64,000 nt of DNA from Bradyrhizobium sp. Ce-3. GTDB taxonomy: Bacteria; Pseudomonadota; Alphaproteobacteria; Rhizobiales; Xanthobacteraceae. The notes under the pieces are model-generated. The model was not told the origin of the DNA. It searched no databases and worked only from the letters and a program-made list of their open reading frames with translations. Both the position numbers and the translations under genes were made by a program. This document shows, in pieces, positions 24,464 through 34,161 of this stretch; position 1 is the stretch's first letter, and each line of letters starts with the position of its first letter. The stretch lies in contig NZ_BQUV01000002.1 in NCBI RefSeq assembly GCF_022835695.1, forward strand, positions 924,380-988,379, in the 5' to 3' direction.

Positions 24464-25167
24464 CCGATTCGGAGCCTCCCAGCTGCTTCTTACCGCATTA
24501 GAACCACACGGTTAATCGCACCCTAATGACGCCAAGGCGAAAAGAAGCGAGTGTTGCGGCGGCGTGACGCTTCCCTTGCACGCGGCGGCCAATCCACGTA
24601 TGTACGGGATGCTGACGGCTAGTACTCCCGGTTGTGTCGCGTTCAGCCTCCCGGTGCAGCGGTGGAACCTTCCAAGTCGAAGATCCCGCCGTGTTTTTCC
24701 GGTCCCTCCCCAGCCAGCGCCGCGCGCGGCTGACACGGAGAGGCGGATTCAGGCCCGAGCGGCGTCCGGTCCCAGACACACTCCCTCGCCAGAGGGACGG
24801 TTTGAGACAGGCATAACCGATTATCCGGTCCTTCGGGGCCTCGATATGCGATGGCCGGCAGGCGCTTCGGCGCCAGGCGGGGCCTTCAGCAAAAGATACG
24901 GCGGTATTTCTCGCCGCCAACATGTTTAGACGGGCCGACGCTTAATGCGCCAGACTGCATTGCCGACCAGGATCCCCCGAATGATCGCGCTGACGCGAGG
25001 TGAAAACTTCGCCCGTCGCATCATCCCGGTGAGTTCCCGTCCGGCGCTGCGCCGCGAGACGCGTTTTGGCCTTCCCCTCACCCCCGAATCAGGTGGACCG
25101 TCGCGTCACCGGGCGGCGCAGTTTGCGCGCGCCATGATCCGCGCCCGCCGCCGCCAAGAGCTCCAAA
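24464..25167. other. Intergenic region: amidase promoter side and long rne leader
   Basis: 704 bp between the divergent amidase and RNase E genes. The first 110 bp should hold the amidase promoter on the minus strand (TCTAAT-like -10 near 24500, weak). The rest is GC-rich, has no convincing ORF, contains several GC stems (for example GCCGGCAGGCGCTTCGGCGCC near 24855) and appears to be an rne 5' UTR of about 560 nt. I see no tRNA or known riboswitch. Confidence 0.6.
24577..24605 (+). promoter_or_regulatory. Candidate rne promoter
   Basis: TTGCAC (24577-24582), exactly 17 bp, TATGTA (24600-24605). This is the best sigma-70-like match in the region and implies a start near 24612, more than 550 nt before the rne ATG. 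Confidence 0.55.
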
Positions 25168-28100
25168 ATGCCCAACAAGATGTTGATCGATGCCACCCAC
25201 CCGGAAGAGACCCGGGTCGTCGTGGTCCGTGGCAATCGCGTCGAAGAGTTTGATTTCGAGACCGCCCAGCGCAAACAGCTGCGCGGCAACATTTACCTCG
25301 CCAAGGTCACGCGCGTAGAGCCGTCGCTGCAGGCTGCCTTCATCGAGTATGGCGGCAACCGGCACGGCTTCCTGGCCTTCAGCGAAATCCATCCCGACTA
25401 CTACCAGATCCCGGTGGCCGACCGTCAGGCGCTGATCGAAGCCGACGAGCGCGCCCATCGCGAGGCCGAGGAAGAGCACGAGAACCGCGGTCATCGCCGC
25501 CGGTCGCGCCATCGCAATGCCCGCCGCCGCGGCCATGGCGACCGGGTCCAGAGCGAGGTGATCGAGGGGGCCGGCGACGCGCAGGCGCAGCCCGTCGCCG
25601 AGGCGCACGAACACCCCGTCGATGCCGGGCATCATGAGCACGATGCCGGGCATCACGACCACGACGTGGTCGGCCACGAAGGTCACGAGCACGATGCGCA
25701 TGATCATGCGCATCACGACGACCACGAGCACCACCATGATCACGAGCATCATGACCATGGTCACCACGATCATGGCCACGATGATCACGACCATGACCAC
25801 CACGACCATGATCACGCACACGATCACGACCACGCCCCCGCGGTGAGCGAGGCGCCGGCCGACGCCGCCCCGTCAGACCCCGTCGTTGCGGTGGTCGAAG
25901 CCTCCGTTGCGTCAGCCGAGACCGTCGAGGCGGTCGAGGTCAATCATGAGCCCGAGCGGGCCCATGAAGAACAGATCGAGGAAAACGCCGCGCATGCCGA
26001 CGACGCGCCGCTTGCGGCTGGCGACGACGTTCACGCCGCCACGGACGAGCATGCGGTCGCCGGATATGCCGCGCTGGCGGAAGGCGCCGCACCCGAGGCC
26101 GAGGCCGGCCAAGGCGACGACGGCGGCGAAGATGACGAAGAGGACGACGGCGAGGAAGGCGAGGAAGAGGACGTCGTCGAGTCCGTCGGCGGCGACGATG
26201 TGCTCGAGGAGGTGCCGGAGCGCCCGTTCCGTCCGCGCCGCCAGTACAAGATCCAGGAAGTGATCAAGCGCCGGCAGGTGATGCTGGTGCAGGTCGTCAA
26301 GGAAGAGCGCGGCAACAAGGGCGCCGCGCTGACCACCTATCTGTCGCTCGCCGGCCGTTACGCCGTGCTGATGCCCAACACCGCACGCGGCGGCGGCATC
26401 AGCCGCAAGATCACCTCCGCCCAGGACCGTTCGCGGCTGAAGGAAGTGGTGCAGGATCTCGACGTGCCCGAAGGCATGGGGATCATCCTGCGCACCGCCG
26501 GCGCCTCCCGCAGCAAGCCCGAGATCAAGCGCGACTTCGAGTACCTGATCCGGATGTGGGAGACGGTGCGCGACCTGACGCTGAAGTCGCAGGCGCCGAC
26601 CCTGGTCTATGAGGAAGGCTCGCTGATCAAGCGCTCGCTGCGCGACCTCTACAACAAGGAGATCGACGAGATCCAGGTGGCGGGCGAAGCCGGCTACCGC
26701 GAAGCGCGCGACTTCATGAAGATGCTGATGCCGGCCAATGTGCGGGCGGTGAAGCAATATCGCGACGGCCAGCCGTTGTTCTCGCGGATGGGCGTCGAAA
26801 GCCAGCTCGACGCGATGTTCTCGCCGACCGTGCAGTTGCGCTCCGGCGGTTACATCGTGATCAACCAGACCGAGGCGCTGGTCTCGATCGACGTCAACTC
26901 CGGCCGCGCCACGCGCGAGCACCATATCGAGGACACCGCGCTCAAGACCAACCTTGAGGCCGCGGAAGAAGTCGCCCGGCAACTCCGCCTGCGCGACCTC
27001 GCCGGCCTGATCGTCATCGACTTCATCGACATGGACGAGAAGCGCAACAACCGTGCGGTCGAGCGCAAGCTGTCCGACTGCCTGCGCCAGGACCGTGCGC
27101 GGATCCAGGTCGGCCGCATCTCGCATTTCGGCCTCTTGGAAATGTCGCGCCAGCGCATCCGCGCCAGCGTGCTGGAGAGCTCGACCGAGCCCTGCCCGCA
27201 ATGCGGCGGCAGCGGTCACGTCCGCTCGGTCTCGTCGGTGGCGCTGCAGCTCCTGCGCGGCATCGAGGAAATCCTGATGAAGGGCGCGACCCACAATCTG
27301 GTGGTCCGCACCCGTACCGACGTCGCGCTGTACGTGCTCAACCACAAGCGCGGCCATCTGCGCGACCTCGAGGACTCCTTCCGGGTGTCGCTGTCGATCG
27401 TCGCCGACGCCACGGTGCACGGCCAGCAATCCTACATCATCGATCGCGGCGAGCAGGTGCATACGCTCGAAGCCGCCAAGGCGCTGCTTGCCGCGCAGGC
27501 TGCATCTGCACCGTCGCAGGCCGAAGAGGTCGATGACGAGGAAGAGCTGTTCGAATACGAGGCCGAGATCGAGACCGACGAGACCGAAGGTCTGGTCGAC
27601 GACCGGGCGGCCGGCGAAGACGCAAGCGCCGCCGAGGGCGAAGGCGACGGTCAGCGCCGCAAGCGCCGCCGCCGGCGCCGCGGCCGCGGTGGGGCCGGCG
27701 AAGCCCGCGAGGGAGCCCCGCAGCCGCGCGAGGACGGCGACCTGATGCACGTCCTGCCCGATGGCACCGAGGCGGTTGCCGCAGCTGAGGCCGAAGGCGA
27801 TGAGGACGAAGGCGGCGAAGCGCAGGGCGCGGCCGGCGACGACCAGGCCGGCAACGGCGATCGCCGTCCGCGGCGCCGCGGACGCCGTGGCGGCCGTCGC
27901 CGGCGCGGCAGCGGCGGACCGGATGACGGTCTCGCCGGATCGATCTCCGATGAGCTGAGCCCGGCAGCTTCCCCCGAAGCCACCGACGCGGTCGCCGATT
28001 TCGACAGCCACGACGCTGAGCCGGCCCCCTCGCTGGCGCAACCCGAGCTGTTCGCTCCGCCGCCGGAATGGCAGCCGATCGAAACTGCTGCTGTCGAGGC

Positions 28101-28374
28101 CGTTGCGGCGCCTGCACCGGAGGCTGCGACCGCGGCCGCCGAGGACGCCGCGGCCGAAAGCGACCGCGCGCAGCGCCGCCGCTCGACGGTACGCGAAAAG
28201 GTCAGCTTCGCATCGAGCTCGCAGCCCGAGGCCTCGGCGCCCGCGCTGGTTCAGAGCACGGCGGAGGAAGCGGCCCCTGCCCCTGAACCCGCAACGGCAA
28301 CCCCGGAGCCCGCGACGGCCGATGCTCCGGCCCGCAAGGGTTGGTGGTCGCGCCGCTTCGGCGGCGGCAACTAA
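25168..28374 (+). CDS. rne: Ribonuclease E, with His/Asp-rich insertion in the S1 domain
   Basis: 1068-aa endoribonuclease, scaffold of the RNA degradosome. The N-terminal S1 domain begins normally (RGNIYLAKVTRVEPSLQAAF, residues about 36-80), is interrupted by about 260 residues, and resumes at about 353 (KIQEVIKRRQVMLVQVVKEE). The insertion contains an Arg/His segment, a His/Asp/Glu tract (about 147-225) and an acidic stretch. The catalytic DNase-I-like domain has both metal-binding Asp motifs (SIDVNSGRATR and IDFIDMDEKRNN), and the zinc link CPQCGGSGH is intact. The C-terminal half is disordered, with two Arg blocks ([27 protein letters not shown]) flanked by acidic Ala-rich sequence, expected RNA or partner binding. 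The ATG at 25168 gives the standard MPNKMLIDATHPEE start. Confidence 0.95.
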   Translation: MPNKMLIDATHPEETRVVVVRGNRVEEFDFETAQRKQLRGNIYLAKVTRVEPSLQAAFIEYGGNRHGFLAFSEIHPDYYQIPVADRQALIEADERAHREAEEEHENRGHRRRSRHRNARRRGHGDRVQSEVIEGAGDAQAQPVAEAHEHPVDAGHHEHDAGHHDHDVVGHEGHEHDAHDHAHHDDHEHHHDHEHHDHGHHDHGHDDHDHDHHDHDHAHDHDHAPAVSEAPADAAPSDPVVAVVEASVASAETVEAVEVNHEPERAHEEQIEENAAHADDAPLAAGDDVHAATDEHAVAGYAALAEGAAPEAEAGQGDDGGEDDEEDDGEEGEEEDVVESVGGDDVLEEVPERPFRPRRQYKIQEVIKRRQVMLVQVVKEERGNKGAALTTYLSLAGRYAVLMPNTARGGGISRKITSAQDRSRLKEVVQDLDVPEGMGIILRTAGASRSKPEIKRDFEYLIRMWETVRDLTLKSQAPTLVYEEGSLIKRSLRDLYNKEIDEIQVAGEAGYREARDFMKMLMPANVRAVKQYRDGQPLFSRMGVESQLDAMFSPTVQLRSGGYIVINQTEALVSIDVNSGRATREHHIEDTALKTNLEAAEEVARQLRLRDLAGLIVIDFIDMDEKRNNRAVERKLSDCLRQDRARIQVGRISHFGLLEMSRQRIRASVLESSTEPCPQCGGSGHVRSVSSVALQLLRGIEEILMKGATHNLVVRTRTDVALYVLNHKRGHLRDLEDSFRVSLSIVADATVHGQQSYIIDRGEQVHTLEAAKALLAAQAASAPSQAEEVDDEEELFEYEAEIETDETEGLVDDRAAGEDASAAEGEGDGQRRKRRRRRRGRGGAGEAREGAPQPREDGDLMHVLPDGTEAVAAAEAEGDEDEGGEAQGAAGDDQAGNGDRRPRRRGRRGGRRRRGSGGPDDGLAGSISDELSPAASPEATDAVADFDSHDAEPAPSLAQPELFAPPPEWQPIETAAVEAVAAPAPEAATAAAEDAAAESDRAQRRRSTVREKVSFASSSQPEASAPALVQSTAEEAAPAPEPATATPEPATADAPARKGWWSRRFGGGN
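25606..25842 (+). repeat. In-frame His/Asp tract within rne
   Basis: Degenerate short tandem units (variants of CATGATCACGAC) encoding about 79 residues with 36 His by my count, alternating with Asp and Glu. The repeat is in frame and encodes protein, but its regularity suggests expansion by slippage, so length may vary between strains. Confidence 0.85.
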
Positions 28375-28392
28375 GACGCCGATAAGTCAAAG

Positions 28393-28417
28393 CGCCCGGT
28401 TCACGCCGGGCGTTTTT
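28393..28417 (+). terminator. Rho-independent terminator of rne
   Basis: CGCCCGG-TTCACG-CCGGGCG followed by TTTTTGTT, 19 nt after the rne stop. Confidence 0.9.
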
Positions 28418-28479
28418 GTTGAACAGGCCATCCGTTCGTCAGGCGCCGGCGTGACGGAGCCTGACGGAGACCGAACCCG

Positions 28480-29712
28480 ATGCAAAGCGCGATCGTTCTT
28501 GGCGGCGGCATGGTGGGCGTCAGCACCGCGCTGCATCTGCAGCGCCGCGGCTGGTCGGTCACGCTGGTCGACCGCAAGGACCCCGGCCGCGAAACGAGCT
28601 ACGGCAACGCCGGCATCATCCAGAGCGAGGCGGTGCGGCCCTATCCGATGCCGCGCGACCCCGCCACGCTCGCCAGGATCGCGATGGGGCGCACCAACGA
28701 CGTGCGCTATCGCCTGGCCTCACTGCCGCGGCACGCCGGTCCGCTGCTGCGCTACTGGTGGAACTCGACGCCCGAGCGGCACCGCGAAGCCACCCTCGCC
28801 TGGGCGCGCCTGATCGCCCACGCCACAGCGGAGCACGACACGCTGATCCGCGATGCCCATGCCGACAATCTGATCCGGCGCGCCGGCTATCGCCTGCTGC
28901 ATCGCGACCCGGCGGCGCTGGAGCGCGCGATTGCCGTCGCCGAAGAGAACCAGCGCGACTTCGGCGTGCAGTTTCGCGTGCTTGACGGCAGTGAGCTCGC
29001 CAAGGCCGAGCCGTTGCTGCGCGACGACCTGCCGGGCGCCATTCACTGGCTTGGGCCGTGGACCGTGTCGGACCCCGGCGGTCTCGTCTCGGCCTATGCC
29101 GGATTGTTCGAGCGTCTCGGCGGCACGCTGCTGCGCGGCGACGCGCAGACGTTGGCCGAAACCGCGTCCGGCTGGTCGGTCGAGGCCGGCGGCGGCCGGA
29201 TCGATGCCGCCCATGTCGTGGTCACGCTGGGGCCATGGTCGCCGCAATTGCTGCGCAAGTTCGGCTACCGGATCCCGCTGGTGCGCAAGCGCGGCTACCA
29301 CATGCATTATCAAGGCGGACGCTCGCTCGACCTGCCGCTGGTCGACACCGCGAATGGCTACGCGATGGCACCGATGGCCAAGGGCATCCGCATCACCACC
29401 GGCGCGGAGCTGACCAGCCCCGATGCGCCGGCGACGCCGATCCAGCTTGGCTACGCCGAAGCCGCCGCGCGCGAGCTGATCGAGATCGGCAGCCGGGTCG
29501 AACCCGAGCCGTGGTTCGGCACCCGGCCCTGCACCACAGACATGCTGCCGATACTTGGACCCGCGCCGCGCCATCGCGGGCTGTGGGTGAATTTCGGTCA
29601 CGGCCACCAGGGCTTTACGCTCGGCCCTGCAACAGCACGGGTGCTGGCCGAAACGATGAACGGCGAGGCATCCGCGGTGGACACCTCGCCGTATCGGTTG
29701 GACCGGTTCTAG
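28480..29712 (+). CDS. FAD-dependent amino-acid oxidoreductase (D-amino-acid dehydrogenase-like)
   Basis: 410-aa DAO-family flavoenzyme. N-terminal dinucleotide-binding motif VLGGGMVGVSTALHLQRRGW, then ETSYGNAGIIQSEAV, the stretch seen in DadA-type D-amino-acid dehydrogenases. The C-terminus has RPCTTDMLPILGPAPRHRGL and NFGHGHQGFTLGPATARVLAE, the conserved FAD-contact end. It probably oxidises a D- or N-substituted amino acid at the membrane, passing electrons to quinone. Convergent with dctA downstream; 9 bp separate the two stop codons. The DadA symbol is not used because substrate specificity in this family cannot be read by eye. Confidence 0.85.
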   Translation: MQSAIVLGGGMVGVSTALHLQRRGWSVTLVDRKDPGRETSYGNAGIIQSEAVRPYPMPRDPATLARIAMGRTNDVRYRLASLPRHAGPLLRYWWNSTPERHREATLAWARLIAHATAEHDTLIRDAHADNLIRRAGYRLLHRDPAALERAIAVAEENQRDFGVQFRVLDGSELAKAEPLLRDDLPGAIHWLGPWTVSDPGGLVSAYAGLFERLGGTLLRGDAQTLAETASGWSVEAGGGRIDAAHVVVTLGPWSPQLLRKFGYRIPLVRKRGYHMHYQGGRSLDLPLVDTANGYAMAPMAKGIRITTGAELTSPDAPATPIQLGYAEAAARELIEIGSRVEPEPWFGTRPCTTDMLPILGPAPRHRGLWVNFGHGHQGFTLGPATARVLAETMNGEASAVDTSPYRLDRF

Positions 29713-29721
29713 CTCCGCGAC

Positions 29722-31056
29722 CTAGTCCGTCGTCAGCGCGGTCTCCATGTCGGTCGGGTCGATCTGCCGGGCGAGATTGGCGTTGAGCTTGCCGCGGTCG
29801 AGTTCGCCTTCCCACCAGGCCACGATCACGCAGGCCACGCCGTTGCCGCACAGATTGGTCAGCGCGCGGCACTCGCTCATGAACTTGTCGATGCCGAGCA
29901 CGATCGCCATGCCCGGCACCAGCCGCGGATCGACCACCGCAAGCGTCGCCGCCAGCGTGATGAATCCCGCGCCGGTGATGCCGGAGGCGCCCTTCGAGGT
30001 CAGCATCGCCACGACCAGGATCGTGAGCTGCTGGCTGAACGAGAGGTCGTAGCCCAGCGCCTGCGCGATGAACAACGTCGCCAGCGTCATGTAGATGTTG
30101 GTGCCGTCGAGGTTGAACGAATAGCCCGTGGGCACCACGAGGCCGACCACGGACTTCGAGCAGCCGAGACGTTCGAGCTTCTCCATCAACGACGGCAGCG
30201 CGCTCTCGGAGGACGAGGTGCCGAGCACGATCAGCAGTTCGTCCTTGATGTAGGCCAGGAACCTGAAGATCGAGAACCCGGCGATCCGCGCGATGATGCC
30301 GAGCACCACGAGGACGAACAGCGCCGCGGTCAGATAGAACGTCGCGATCAGCCCCATCAGATTGAGGATCGCGCCGGTGCCGAACTTGCCGATGGTGAAA
30401 GCCATCGCGCCGAACGCACCGATCGGCGCCGCCCGCATCACGATCGAGATCACGCCGAACACCGCATGCGCGGCGTCGTCGATGAACGAACGGATGGTGT
30501 GGCCGCGCTCGCCGAGGCCCATGATCGCGAAGCCGAACAGCACCGAGAACAGCAGCACCTGCAGGATCTCGCCCTGCGCGAAGGCACCGACCACGGTGTC
30601 CGGAATGATGTGCAGTACGAAGTCGACGCTCTTCTGCGCCTCCGCCTGCTTGGCATAGCCGGCAACCGCCTGCGCGTTCGCCGCCGCATTGCCGAAGCCC
30701 GCACCCGGCTTCACGATGTTGCCGACCAGCAGTCCGATCACCAGCGCGAAGGTCGAGACCACCTCGAAATAGACCAGCGCCTTGACGCCGATCCGGCCGA
30801 CCTTCTTGGCATCTTGTATATGCGCGATGCCCGACACCACGGTGCAGAAGATGATCGGCGCGATCACCATCTTGATCAGCTTGATGAAGCCGTCGCCGAG
30901 CGCCTTGATCCACTCGTTGGTGGCAAGCGATGGCCAGAACGCACCGACCAGCGCGCCAAGCACGATCGCGATCAGGACCTGGACATAGAGAATCTTGTAC
31001 CACGGCTTGCCGCCGGCAGTCGCCGGTGCGGCCGTGGCAACGGTTGCCGTTGCCAT
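29722..31056 (-). CDS. dctA: C4-dicarboxylate:cation symporter, DctA type
   Basis: 444-aa DAACS transporter that imports succinate, fumarate and malate with protons or sodium. It begins after a strong Shine-Dalgarno (GGGGGAG) with a short Ala/Thr tail, then [19 protein letters not shown]. Family motifs are visible: [14 protein letters not shown] (serine-rich hairpin loop), [14 protein letters not shown], and GKxSxTGAGF-like [19 protein letters not shown]. Length matches DctA. No dctBD regulators are adjacent. In rhizobia DctA feeds bacteroids, but the genome also carries paralogues as a rule, so the symbiotic role is not implied. Confidence 0.92.
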   Translation of the reverse strand: MATATVATAAPATAGGKPWYKILYVQVLIAIVLGALVGAFWPSLATNEWIKALGDGFIKLIKMVIAPIIFCTVVSGIAHIQDAKKVGRIGVKALVYFEVVSTFALVIGLLVGNIVKPGAGFGNAAANAQAVAGYAKQAEAQKSVDFVLHIIPDTVVGAFAQGEILQVLLFSVLFGFAIMGLGERGHTIRSFIDDAAHAVFGVISIVMRAAPIGAFGAMAFTIGKFGTGAILNLMGLIATFYLTAALFVLVVLGIIARIAGFSIFRFLAYIKDELLIVLGTSSSESALPSLMEKLERLGCSKSVVGLVVPTGYSFNLDGTNIYMTLATLFIAQALGYDLSFSQQLTILVVAMLTSKGASGITGAGFITLAATLAVVDPRLVPGMAIVLGIDKFMSECRALTNLCGNGVACVIVAWWEGELDRGKLNANLARQIDPTDMETALTTD

Positions 31057-31241
31057 GTTTCACTCCCCCTCAGAAATGGCGGAAATAGCCAAGATCAACT
31101 TGGCCGTTCAAGTCAAATGGAACTGTGCGGGCCCTGCCGTTTACCCGCGGCGATCTGTCGCGCGCCGCACTGCCGGAACGGGGCCACCGCGCTGCAAAAC
31201 CGATCCGACCGCCACGATGGAAGGCTCTCGAAGGTTGCGGG

Positions 31242-32429
31242 CTATTTAAGCCAATGCGCGATCCGCGCAACTGCTTCCTGCATGTCCGCAGCCGATCGGG
31301 CATAAGAAAAACGGATGAAGGCGCGGCCGTGGATCGGATCGAAATCGACGCCCGGGGTGGCCGCGACATGCGCCTTCTCGAGCATCTCGCTGGCGAAGGC
31401 GAAGCTGTCGGAGGTGAAGTCGGAGACGTCGGCATAGAGATAGAACGCGCCGTCGGCCGGCAGGAACTTGGTCAGCCCGGCCTTCGGCAGGCCCTCGATC
31501 AGGATGCGGCGGTTCTCCTGGTAACCGCGCTTGATCGCCTCCATCTCCTCGCGGCCCTCGAACGCCGCTTCGGCGGCGATCTGCGACAGGGTCGGCACCG
31601 AGATCGACAGGTTCTGCTGCAACCGCTCGATCGGCCGCACCAGCACGTCGGGCACCACCATCCAGCCGACGCGCCAGCCGGTCATGCAGAAGTACTTCGA
31701 GAACGAGTTGATGACGAGCGCGTTCGGCGACAGCTCGGCCGCGGTCACCGCGGGGAACGCGTAGTCGAGCCCGTGATAGATCTCGTCGGAGATGAAGCGG
31801 ATGCCGGCGCTGTCGGCAGCCGCCATCAGGCTCGACAGCGCCTCGCGCGACATCATGGTGCCGGTCGGGTTCGCGGGACTGCCGACCAGCACGCCTTTCA
31901 GCGGCGCCTTGCGATGGGCGGCCAGCAGCGCCTCGCCGGTCAGCGCATGGCGGGTGTCGCCGGAGGTCTCGATCAGCACCGGCTCGCAGCCCAGCGCGGT
32001 CAGGATGTGCCGGTACGGCGGATAGCCCGGCACGGTCACCGCGACCCGGTCACCCGGCTCGAACATCGCAAGAAACGCCAGGATGAATCCGCCCGACGAG
32101 CCGGTCGTGACGATGATGCGCTCCGCGTCGACCGCGCAGCCATACGTGTCGCGGTAGTGCCGGGCGATGCGTGCGCGCAGGCTGGGAATGCCGAGCGCCG
32201 AGGTGTAGTCGATCCGGCCGTCGACCAGCGCAGCCTGCGCCGCCGCGATCGCCGGCTTCGGCGCGCCCTCGGCAGGCTGTCCCACCTCCATGTGGATGAC
32301 ATGGCCGCCGGCGGCTTCGATTCGCGCTGCGGCGGCCATCACGTCCATCACCATGAACGGCGGAACATCGCTCCGGCCGGACGCCGTCAAAAGGCTGCTC
32401 ACACGGTCTCTCGCTGTCGCTTCACGCAT
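31242..32429 (-). CDS. PLP-dependent aminotransferase, class I/II
   Basis: 395-aa fold-type I aminotransferase. PLP-binding features: GSSGGFILAFLAMF (phosphate contacts), SPANPTGTMM (Asn), SDEIYHGLDY (Asp and Tyr), and the Schiff-base Lys in INSFSKYFCMTGWRVGW. The nearest groups are aspartate/aromatic aminotransferases of the AspC-gamma type. The C-terminus ends VARIAHWLK. Substrate not assignable. Single gene, upstream region shared with the divergent M48 protease gene. Confidence 0.9.
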   Translation of the reverse strand: MREATARDRVSSLLTASGRSDVPPFMVMDVMAAAARIEAAGGHVIHMEVGQPAEGAPKPAIAAAQAALVDGRIDYTSALGIPSLRARIARHYRDTYGCAVDAERIIVTTGSSGGFILAFLAMFEPGDRVAVTVPGYPPYRHILTALGCEPVLIETSGDTRHALTGEALLAAHRKAPLKGVLVGSPANPTGTMMSREALSSLMAAADSAGIRFISDEIYHGLDYAFPAVTAAELSPNALVINSFSKYFCMTGWRVGWMVVPDVLVRPIERLQQNLSISVPTLSQIAAEAAFEGREEMEAIKRGYQENRRILIEGLPKAGLTKFLPADGAFYLYADVSDFTSDSFAFASEMLEKAHVAATPGVDFDPIHGRAFIRFSYARSAADMQEAVARIAHWLK

Positions 32430-32515
32430 GGATTTCTGCTATTGCACGGCCGCAGCCGAATTCGGGTTCCCGCTACCTGCGGCCGCCCCAGACTGGCCGC
32501 ATTCGGTGGCTCCTT

Positions 32516-32592
32516 ATAACGCTTTCAGGCCAAGTGAATAGCCCAGTGAATACCCGGTTCGCGTGAAGAAGAACTGCAAAAACAACAGACTG
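32516..32592 (+). repeat. Degenerate copy of the dispersed repeat seen at 20303-20402
   Basis: GCTTTCAGGCCAAGTGAATA, then CCCGGTTCGCGTGAAGAAG and CTGCAAAAACAA align with the core of the repeat at 20303-20402, here in the opposite orientation. A 12-bp duplication (AGTGAATAGCCC at 32533, repeated at 32545 as AGTGAATACCC) interrupts it. Confidence 0.6.
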
Positions 32593-32668
32593 CGCCACGC
32601 GCCGGATCCGGTCGAGCCCGGAACCCGCGCTTGCGCCGGCGCAGCCAGTGATCGCCGATAGACCGCCC

Positions 32669-34075
32669 ATGCCGTTCCGCCTCACGCTTCGCACCGCGAC
32701 CTCAAAGCTGACCGCATTGCTGACCGCGGTTGCACTCGCGGTTGGCCCCGTGGTCCCTGCGCGAGCCCAGCAGAAGGGCCCGCCGGTGCTGCGCGACACC
32801 GAGTCCGAGCAGTTGCTGCGCGAATACACACGGCCGATCCTGCGCGCCGCGGGTCTGGAGAAGCAGAACATCCAGATCGTGATCATCAATGACGGCTCGT
32901 TCAACGCCTTCGTCGCCGACGGCCGCCGCATCTTCGTCAATTACGGCGCGCTGCTGCAATCGGAGACGCCGAACCAGATCATCGGCGTGCTGGCGCACGA
33001 GACCGGCCATCTGGCCGGCGGCCATCTTGCCAAGATGCGCGAGCAGCTGGCGCAGGCGCAGACCCAGATGATCATCGCGATGCTGCTCGGCGTCGGCGCG
33101 CTCGCCGCCGGTGCTGCGGGCGGCGGCGGCGGCAGCGGCCTGTCCAGCGCCGGCGCCGCGGCGATCTCGGCGCCGCAATCGGTGATCCAGCGCACGCTGC
33201 TGTCCTATCAGCGCCAGCAGGAGGAAAACGCCGACCGCGCCGGCGTCAAGTTCCTGAACGCGACCGGCCAGTCCGCCAAGGGCATGTACGAGACCTTCAA
33301 GCGCTTCACCGACGAGAGCCTGTTCACCTCGCGCGGCGCCGATCCCTATCTGCAGTCGCACCCGATGCCGGTCGACCGCGTCTCCGCGCTGGAAGAGCTG
33401 GCGCGCTCGAGCCCCTATTGGGACAAGAAGGACGATCCGGCGCTGCAGCTGCGTCACGACATGATGCGCGCCAAGATCTCCGGCTTCATGGAGCGGCAGG
33501 ACACGGTCTACCGCCGCTATCCGTTGTCCAACACCAGCCTGCCGGCGCGCTATGCGCGGGCGATCACGACCTATCTGCACGGCGATCTGCGTTCGGCGAT
33601 CGCGCAGATCGACAGCCTGATCCAGGTGCAGCCGAACAATCCCTATTTCTACGAATTGCGCGGCCAGGCGCTGCTCGAAGGCGGCCGGCCGGCAGAGGCG
33701 ATCGCGCCGCTGCGCCGCGCGGTGCAGCTCTCCAGCAGTTCGCCGCTGATCGAGATGCTACTCGGCCAGGCGCTGGTTGCCTCCGACAGCAAGGCCACCA
33801 CCGACGAGGCGATCAATATGCTGCGGGCCGCCCTGGCGCGCGAGCCCGAGGCCCCGCTCGGCTACACCCAGCTCGCGATGGCCTATGGCCGCAAGGGCGA
33901 CTATGCCCAGGCCGACCTGGCCTCGGCGCAGGCGGCCTATCTCCGCGGCGACAACAAGACCGCCCGCGAACTTGCATCGCGCGCCAAGACGCGGTTCGCG
34001 ATCGGCACGCCCGGCTGGGTCAAAGCTGACGACATTGTGAGCGCCAAGCCGATGCCGGGTCAGAAAAACAACTAG
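32669..34075 (+). CDS. M48 family metalloprotease with TPR repeats (BepA-like)
   Basis: 468-aa periplasmic zinc protease that in E. coli (BepA/YfgC) helps assemble or degrade outer-membrane proteins such as LptD. Start at the ATG 32669, where the signal peptide begins (cleavage after PARA about residue 33); a GTG at 32648 would add seven residues. Zinc site HETGH (His110, Glu111, His114), third ligand in QQEENADRAG (Glu185). Residues about 290-460 form TPR-like helices. A Gly/Ala-rich hydrophobic stretch at 135-165 lies after the active site. Monocistronic; the DsbA-like gene follows 86 nt later. Confidence 0.92.
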   Translation: MPFRLTLRTATSKLTALLTAVALAVGPVVPARAQQKGPPVLRDTESEQLLREYTRPILRAAGLEKQNIQIVIINDGSFNAFVADGRRIFVNYGALLQSETPNQIIGVLAHETGHLAGGHLAKMREQLAQAQTQMIIAMLLGVGALAAGAAGGGGGSGLSSAGAAAISAPQSVIQRTLLSYQRQQEENADRAGVKFLNATGQSAKGMYETFKRFTDESLFTSRGADPYLQSHPMPVDRVSALEELARSSPYWDKKDDPALQLRHDMMRAKISGFMERQDTVYRRYPLSNTSLPARYARAITTYLHGDLRSAIAQIDSLIQVQPNNPYFYELRGQALLEGGRPAEAIAPLRRAVQLSSSSPLIEMLLGQALVASDSKATTDEAINMLRAALAREPEAPLGYTQLAMAYGRKGDYAQADLASAQAAYLRGDNKTARELASRAKTRFAIGTPGWVKADDIVSAKPMPGQKNN

Positions 34076-34161
34076 AAATAAACCGTAGTTCCATACAACG
34101 ATCACCGAAACCGGCCCACGGCTGTGCCGCATTTTGGGCCACCTCGAACAAGGATTTTATC

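Noticed and set aside
24564-24929. 121-codon frame in the rne leader
   Set aside because: Overlaps the predicted promoter, Arg/Pro/Ser-rich, no ribosome site.
25606-25842. His/Asp tandem DNA repeat considered as a non-coding minisatellite
   Set aside because: It is in frame within RNase E and both flanks encode conserved RNase E sequence.
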